Positions 23,684-26,154 of a stretch of 26,154 nucleotides of DNA are shown here, in pieces. Position 1 is the first letter of the stretch; the number at the start of each line of letters is the position of its first letter. Under the pieces are notes generated by a model. That model made no database searches, was not told the DNA's origin, and saw only the letters and a program-made list of their open reading frames with translations. The DNA is from Bacteroidales bacterium UBA4788 (GTDB taxonomy: Bacteria > Bacteroidota > Bacteroidia > Bacteroidales > VadinHA17): contig DHGW01000025.1 in assembly GCA_002402965.1 (NCBI GenBank), positions 1-26,154 of the forward strand, written 5' to 3'. The position numbers were made by a program, and so were the translations under genes.

Positions 23684-25192
23684 TTACCTGCTCTCTGCAA
23701 GCAGCTTCTCGCCCTTGGCGATTGCATCCTCGATGGTTCCGACAAGCATGAAGGAAGCCTCCGGGTACTGATCAACACCACCGTCAATGATCATGTTGAA
23801 GCCCCTTATGGTGTCTTCTATCGATACCAGAACGCCGGGTATATTGGTAAACTGCTCGGCCACGTGGAAGGGCTGCGAGAGGAACCTCTGCACCCTGCGC
23901 GCGCGGTGAACAACCAGCTTGTCCTCCTCGGAGAGTTCATCCATACCAAGAATGGCGATAATATCCTGGAGTTCATTGTATCTCTGCAGTATCTCCTTGA
24001 CCCTCTGTGCACAGCGATAGTGCTCCTCACCAACCACTTCAGGTGTCAGGATCCTTGAGGTAGAGTCCAGCGGGTCAACAGCCGGGTATATGCCCAGCTC
24101 CGATATCTTGCGGCTCAGCACCGTGGTGGCATCTAGGTGTGCAAATGTTGTTGCGGGCGCCGGGTCAGTAAGGTCATCGGCGGGCACATAAACAGCCTGC
24201 ACCGAAGTGATTGACCCGTGACGCGTTGAGGTGATACGCTCCTGCATCACACCCATCTCAGAGGCCAGAGTGGGCTGGTAACCCACAGCGGACGGCATTC
24301 GTCCCAGCAGTGCGGATACCTCGGAGCCTGCCTGGGTGAAACGGAAGACGTTATCCATGAAGAAGAGGATATCCCTTCCTGTTCCTTCACCCTCACCGTC
24401 GCGGAAGTATTCGGCAACGGACAGTCCGGAAAGAGCCACGCGTGCACGTGCGCCGGGAGGCTCGTTCATCTGCCCGAAAACAAGTGCCAGCTTGGATTCC
24501 TTAAGAACTTCCCTGTCAACGAGATCAAGGTCCCATCCGCCCATCTCCTTGTTCTCCATGAACTCCCTGCCGTATGAGATGACATTTGCATCAAGCATTT
24601 CGCGCAGTAGGTCATTCCCCTCCCTGGTTCGCTCACCCACGCCTGCAAATACCGAAAGTCCCGAATATGCTTTTGCGATGTTGTTGATAAGCTCGAGGAT
24701 GACAACAGTCTTGCCCACACCTGCGCCCCCGAAGAGGCCGATCTTACCTCCCTTGGAGTAGGGCTCTATGAGGTCAATCACCTTGATGCCGGTGTAGAGA
24801 ACTTCCTTCTCGGTAGAGAGATCCTCATATTTCGGAGGCTTACGGTGAATGGGATAGCCTCCTTTCTTGTCGAGGGGGCCGATGCCGTCGATAGGCATAC
24901 CGGTCACGTTCATCAGACGTCCCCTGATCTGGTCACCCACAGGCATCACTATCGGCTGGCCTGTGGCAATAACCTCCATGCCGCGCTGCAAACCATCTGT
25001 GGAGTCCATTGCTATCGCCCTGACGGTCTTCTCCCCGATGTGCTGCTGACACTCTACCACAAGCATCGAGCCGTCCTGCCGCGTAATCTCAAGTGCGTCC
25101 AGGATGTTGGGCATATCAGTGCCGGCCATATCGAAGGTAACGTCAACCACAGGTCCGATGACCTGACTTATCACTCCTGTTTTTTTTGCCAT
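23684..25192 (-). CDS. atpD: F1Fo ATP synthase beta subunit
   Basis: A 502-residue catalytic F1 beta subunit. The P-loop is GGAGVGKT at 155-162; the catalytic Glu lies in the G-V-G-E-R-T-R-E-G-N-D-L stretch near 185-196; 'ALSGLSVAEYFRDGEGEGTGRDILFFMDNVFRFTQAGSEVSALLGRMPSAVGYQPTL' is the highly conserved central region; the DELSEED-equivalent segment reads D-E-L-S-E-E-D. It forms the ATP-synthesising sites with the alpha subunit. It starts the atpD-atpC-decarboxylase run; the preceding 77 bp to the polyprenyl synthetase stop contain a CCCC/GGGG hairpin-like stretch and probably the promoter. The alpha, gamma, delta and Fo genes are not in the window. Confidence 0.97.
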   Translation of the reverse strand: MAKKTGVISQVIGPVVDVTFDMAGTDMPNILDALEITRQDGSMLVVECQQHIGEKTVRAIAMDSTDGLQRGMEVIATGQPIVMPVGDQIRGRLMNVTGMPIDGIGPLDKKGGYPIHRKPPKYEDLSTEKEVLYTGIKVIDLIEPYSKGGKIGLFGGAGVGKTVVILELINNIAKAYSGLSVFAGVGERTREGNDLLREMLDANVISYGREFMENKEMGGWDLDLVDREVLKESKLALVFGQMNEPPGARARVALSGLSVAEYFRDGEGEGTGRDILFFMDNVFRFTQAGSEVSALLGRMPSAVGYQPTLASEMGVMQERITSTRHGSITSVQAVYVPADDLTDPAPATTFAHLDATTVLSRKISELGIYPAVDPLDSTSRILTPEVVGEEHYRCAQRVKEILQRYNELQDIIAILGMDELSEEDKLVVHRARRVQRFLSQPFHVAEQFTNIPGVLVSIEDTIRGFNMIIDGGVDQYPEASFMLVGTIEDAIAKGEKLLAESR

Positions 25193-25269
25193 CTCTCTGA
25201 CTTAAATCTGTTCAATAAATGCTGTAATATTCAAATAACCTTTTTGCCTCCCCTTTCCGGGGCCGGCCT

Positions 25270-26154
25270 TTATTTAACTCTTCCTATCAAATTCACTGCA
25301 AGCTGTTTAAGCTCATTCTTTCGCTCACCGTTAACCGATACCTGGTCAAGCGCCTGGAACGACCTGTTGAAATAGTCATATGCCAGGTTTTCAGCCTGCA
25401 GCCTGATATCCAGTTCATCATATATTTCCTTTACCGCCCTGACCTTTTCAGCGGGGTCATCGTTACCATCGCCGAGCAGCTTCCTGAGGCGGCTCAGCTT
25501 ATTTCCTCCTGCCAGTTCAATGGCCTTCACCAGAAGGTAGGTTTTCTTGTTTGCCACGATATCGCTTCCGGTCTTCTTACCGAACATTTTGGTATCGCCA
25601 TAGGTGTCAAGCACGTCGTCCTGAATCTGGAAGGCTATCCCGAGACAGCGTCCGAACTCATAAAGCAGGTCCTGGTCTTTTTCCTGCGCATCACCAATGA
25701 TGGCTCCCATCTTCAGTGATGCAGCCACCAGCACGGCTGTCTTCAGTTCAATCATGCGCAGGTATTCAGTTTCAGAGACCACGCCCTTCTTCTCATAATC
25801 GAGATCGAGCTGCTGGCCGGTGCACACCTCAATAGCGGTGCGGTTGAAGAGCCTGAGTGCCTTCAGCAGCGCCTTTTCAGGGGCCTGACCAATACATTCC
25901 ACAGCCACGAATGCCATGACATCGCCCGAGAGGATCGCCTGATCGGGACCCCATTTGGAGTGTACCGTGGGGGATCCTCTTCTCATGTCGGCCCGGTCGA
26001 TTATATCATCATGGATCAGGGTGAAGTTATGGAAAACCTCTATGCCCACCGCAGGCATCACTGCCTCGTCAATCTTATCCTTGAAGATATTGCAGGCCAG
26101 AAGGCACATCACCGGTCTGAGTCTCTTGCCCCCGATGGACATTATGTATCTCAC
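25270..26154 (-). CDS. Polyprenyl (geranylgeranyl-type) diphosphate synthase, N-terminus outside window
   Basis: 294 residues are visible, reading into the right edge; about 30 N-terminal residues are missing, as the visible part begins right at the conserved G-G-K-R-L-R-P motif. The first Asp-rich motif is D49-D-I-I-D53 followed by R-R-G, and the second is Q-D179-D-V-L-D183; both bind diphosphate through Mg2+. The first motif is DDxxD without the two-residue insertion of bacterial FPP synthases, and Phe44 stands five residues before it, a pattern of type I GGPP synthases. The product chain length is still uncertain; an all-trans C20 or longer prenyl diphosphate for menaquinone or undecaprenyl-related pathways would fit. 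Same orientation as atpD but 77 bp away. Confidence 0.92.
   Translation of the reverse strand: MRYIMSIGGKRLRPVMCLLACNIFKDKIDEAVMPAVGIEVFHNFTLIHDDIIDRADMRRGSPTVHSKWGPDQAILSGDVMAFVAVECIGQAPEKALLKALRLFNRTAIEVCTGQQLDLDYEKKGVVSETEYLRMIELKTAVLVAASLKMGAIIGDAQEKDQDLLYEFGRCLGIAFQIQDDVLDTYGDTKMFGKKTGSDIVANKKTYLLVKAIELAGGNKLSRLRKLLGDGNDDPAEKVRAVKEIYDELDIRLQAENLAYDYFNRSFQALDQVSVNGERKNELKQLAVNLIGRVK

Noticed and set aside
23420..24058. 212-codon open frame on the plus strand
   Set aside because: Antisense to atpC and atpD, both certain genes.
25193..25269. CCCC/GGGG hairpin between the polyprenyl synthetase and atpD as a terminator
   Set aside because: On the minus strand the stem is short (four pairs) and no T-run follows it, so it cannot be supported as an intrinsic terminator.

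Overview
The window comes from a member of the Bacteroidota, most likely an anaerobic or microaerophilic Bacteroidales/Marinilabiliales-type organism. The evidence is a SusC/SusD pair with a DUF1735 lipoprotein, a DUF2723 membrane protein, EttA of the Bacteroidota type, a short AtpC, and several perfect copies of the Bacteroidota -7 promoter element TAnnTTTG. No rRNA, tRNA, CRISPR array, transposase or phage gene was seen.

Region 1 (about 1-5590, minus strand) is a compact sulfur-respiration operon. In transcription order it encodes a Tat-exported molybdopterin oxidoreductase of the polysulfide/thiosulfate reductase type, a four-cluster ferredoxin subunit, an NrfD/PsrC-type quinol membrane subunit, two half-size YeeE/YedE sulfur-transport proteins, and an exported rhodanese-fold protein that runs off the left edge. 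The rhodanese has Ser where the catalytic Cys is expected. A TGT-N10-ACA palindrome lies upstream of the first gene.

Region 2 (5845-11720, plus strand) is a three-gene outer-membrane uptake locus: a SusC TonB-dependent channel, a SusD-like lipoprotein and a DUF1735 lipoprotein, closed by a strong bidirectional terminator. No hydrolase or local regulator is linked to it.

Region 3 (11762-15652) holds small or housekeeping genes: an unknown secreted protein, the ribosome-associated ABC-F ATPase EttA, a small four-helix membrane protein, a cysteine-rich lipoprotein and an orphan receiver-domain protein.

Region 4 (15653-22007) starts with a heptamer-built inverted-repeat element between two convergent genes. 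It is followed by a DUF2723 (TMEM260-like) membrane protein on the minus strand and, divergent from it, a 955-residue protein that joins a gluzincin-type peptidase domain, a TolB-like propeller and a probable outer-membrane barrel.

Region 5 (21966-26154, minus strand) contains a polyprenyl synthetase (N-terminus outside the window), the ATP synthase beta and epsilon genes, and an aromatic-amino-acid decarboxylase that starts 2-5 nt after the atpC stop and overlaps the 955-residue gene tail to tail by 42 bp. The rest of the ATP synthase operon is not here.

The most interesting items are the peptidase-propeller-barrel fusion, the heptamer inverted repeat, the sulfur operon with its Cys-less rhodanese, and the decarboxylase coupled to atpDC. 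Everything here comes from reading the sequence by eye; no database search was possible.
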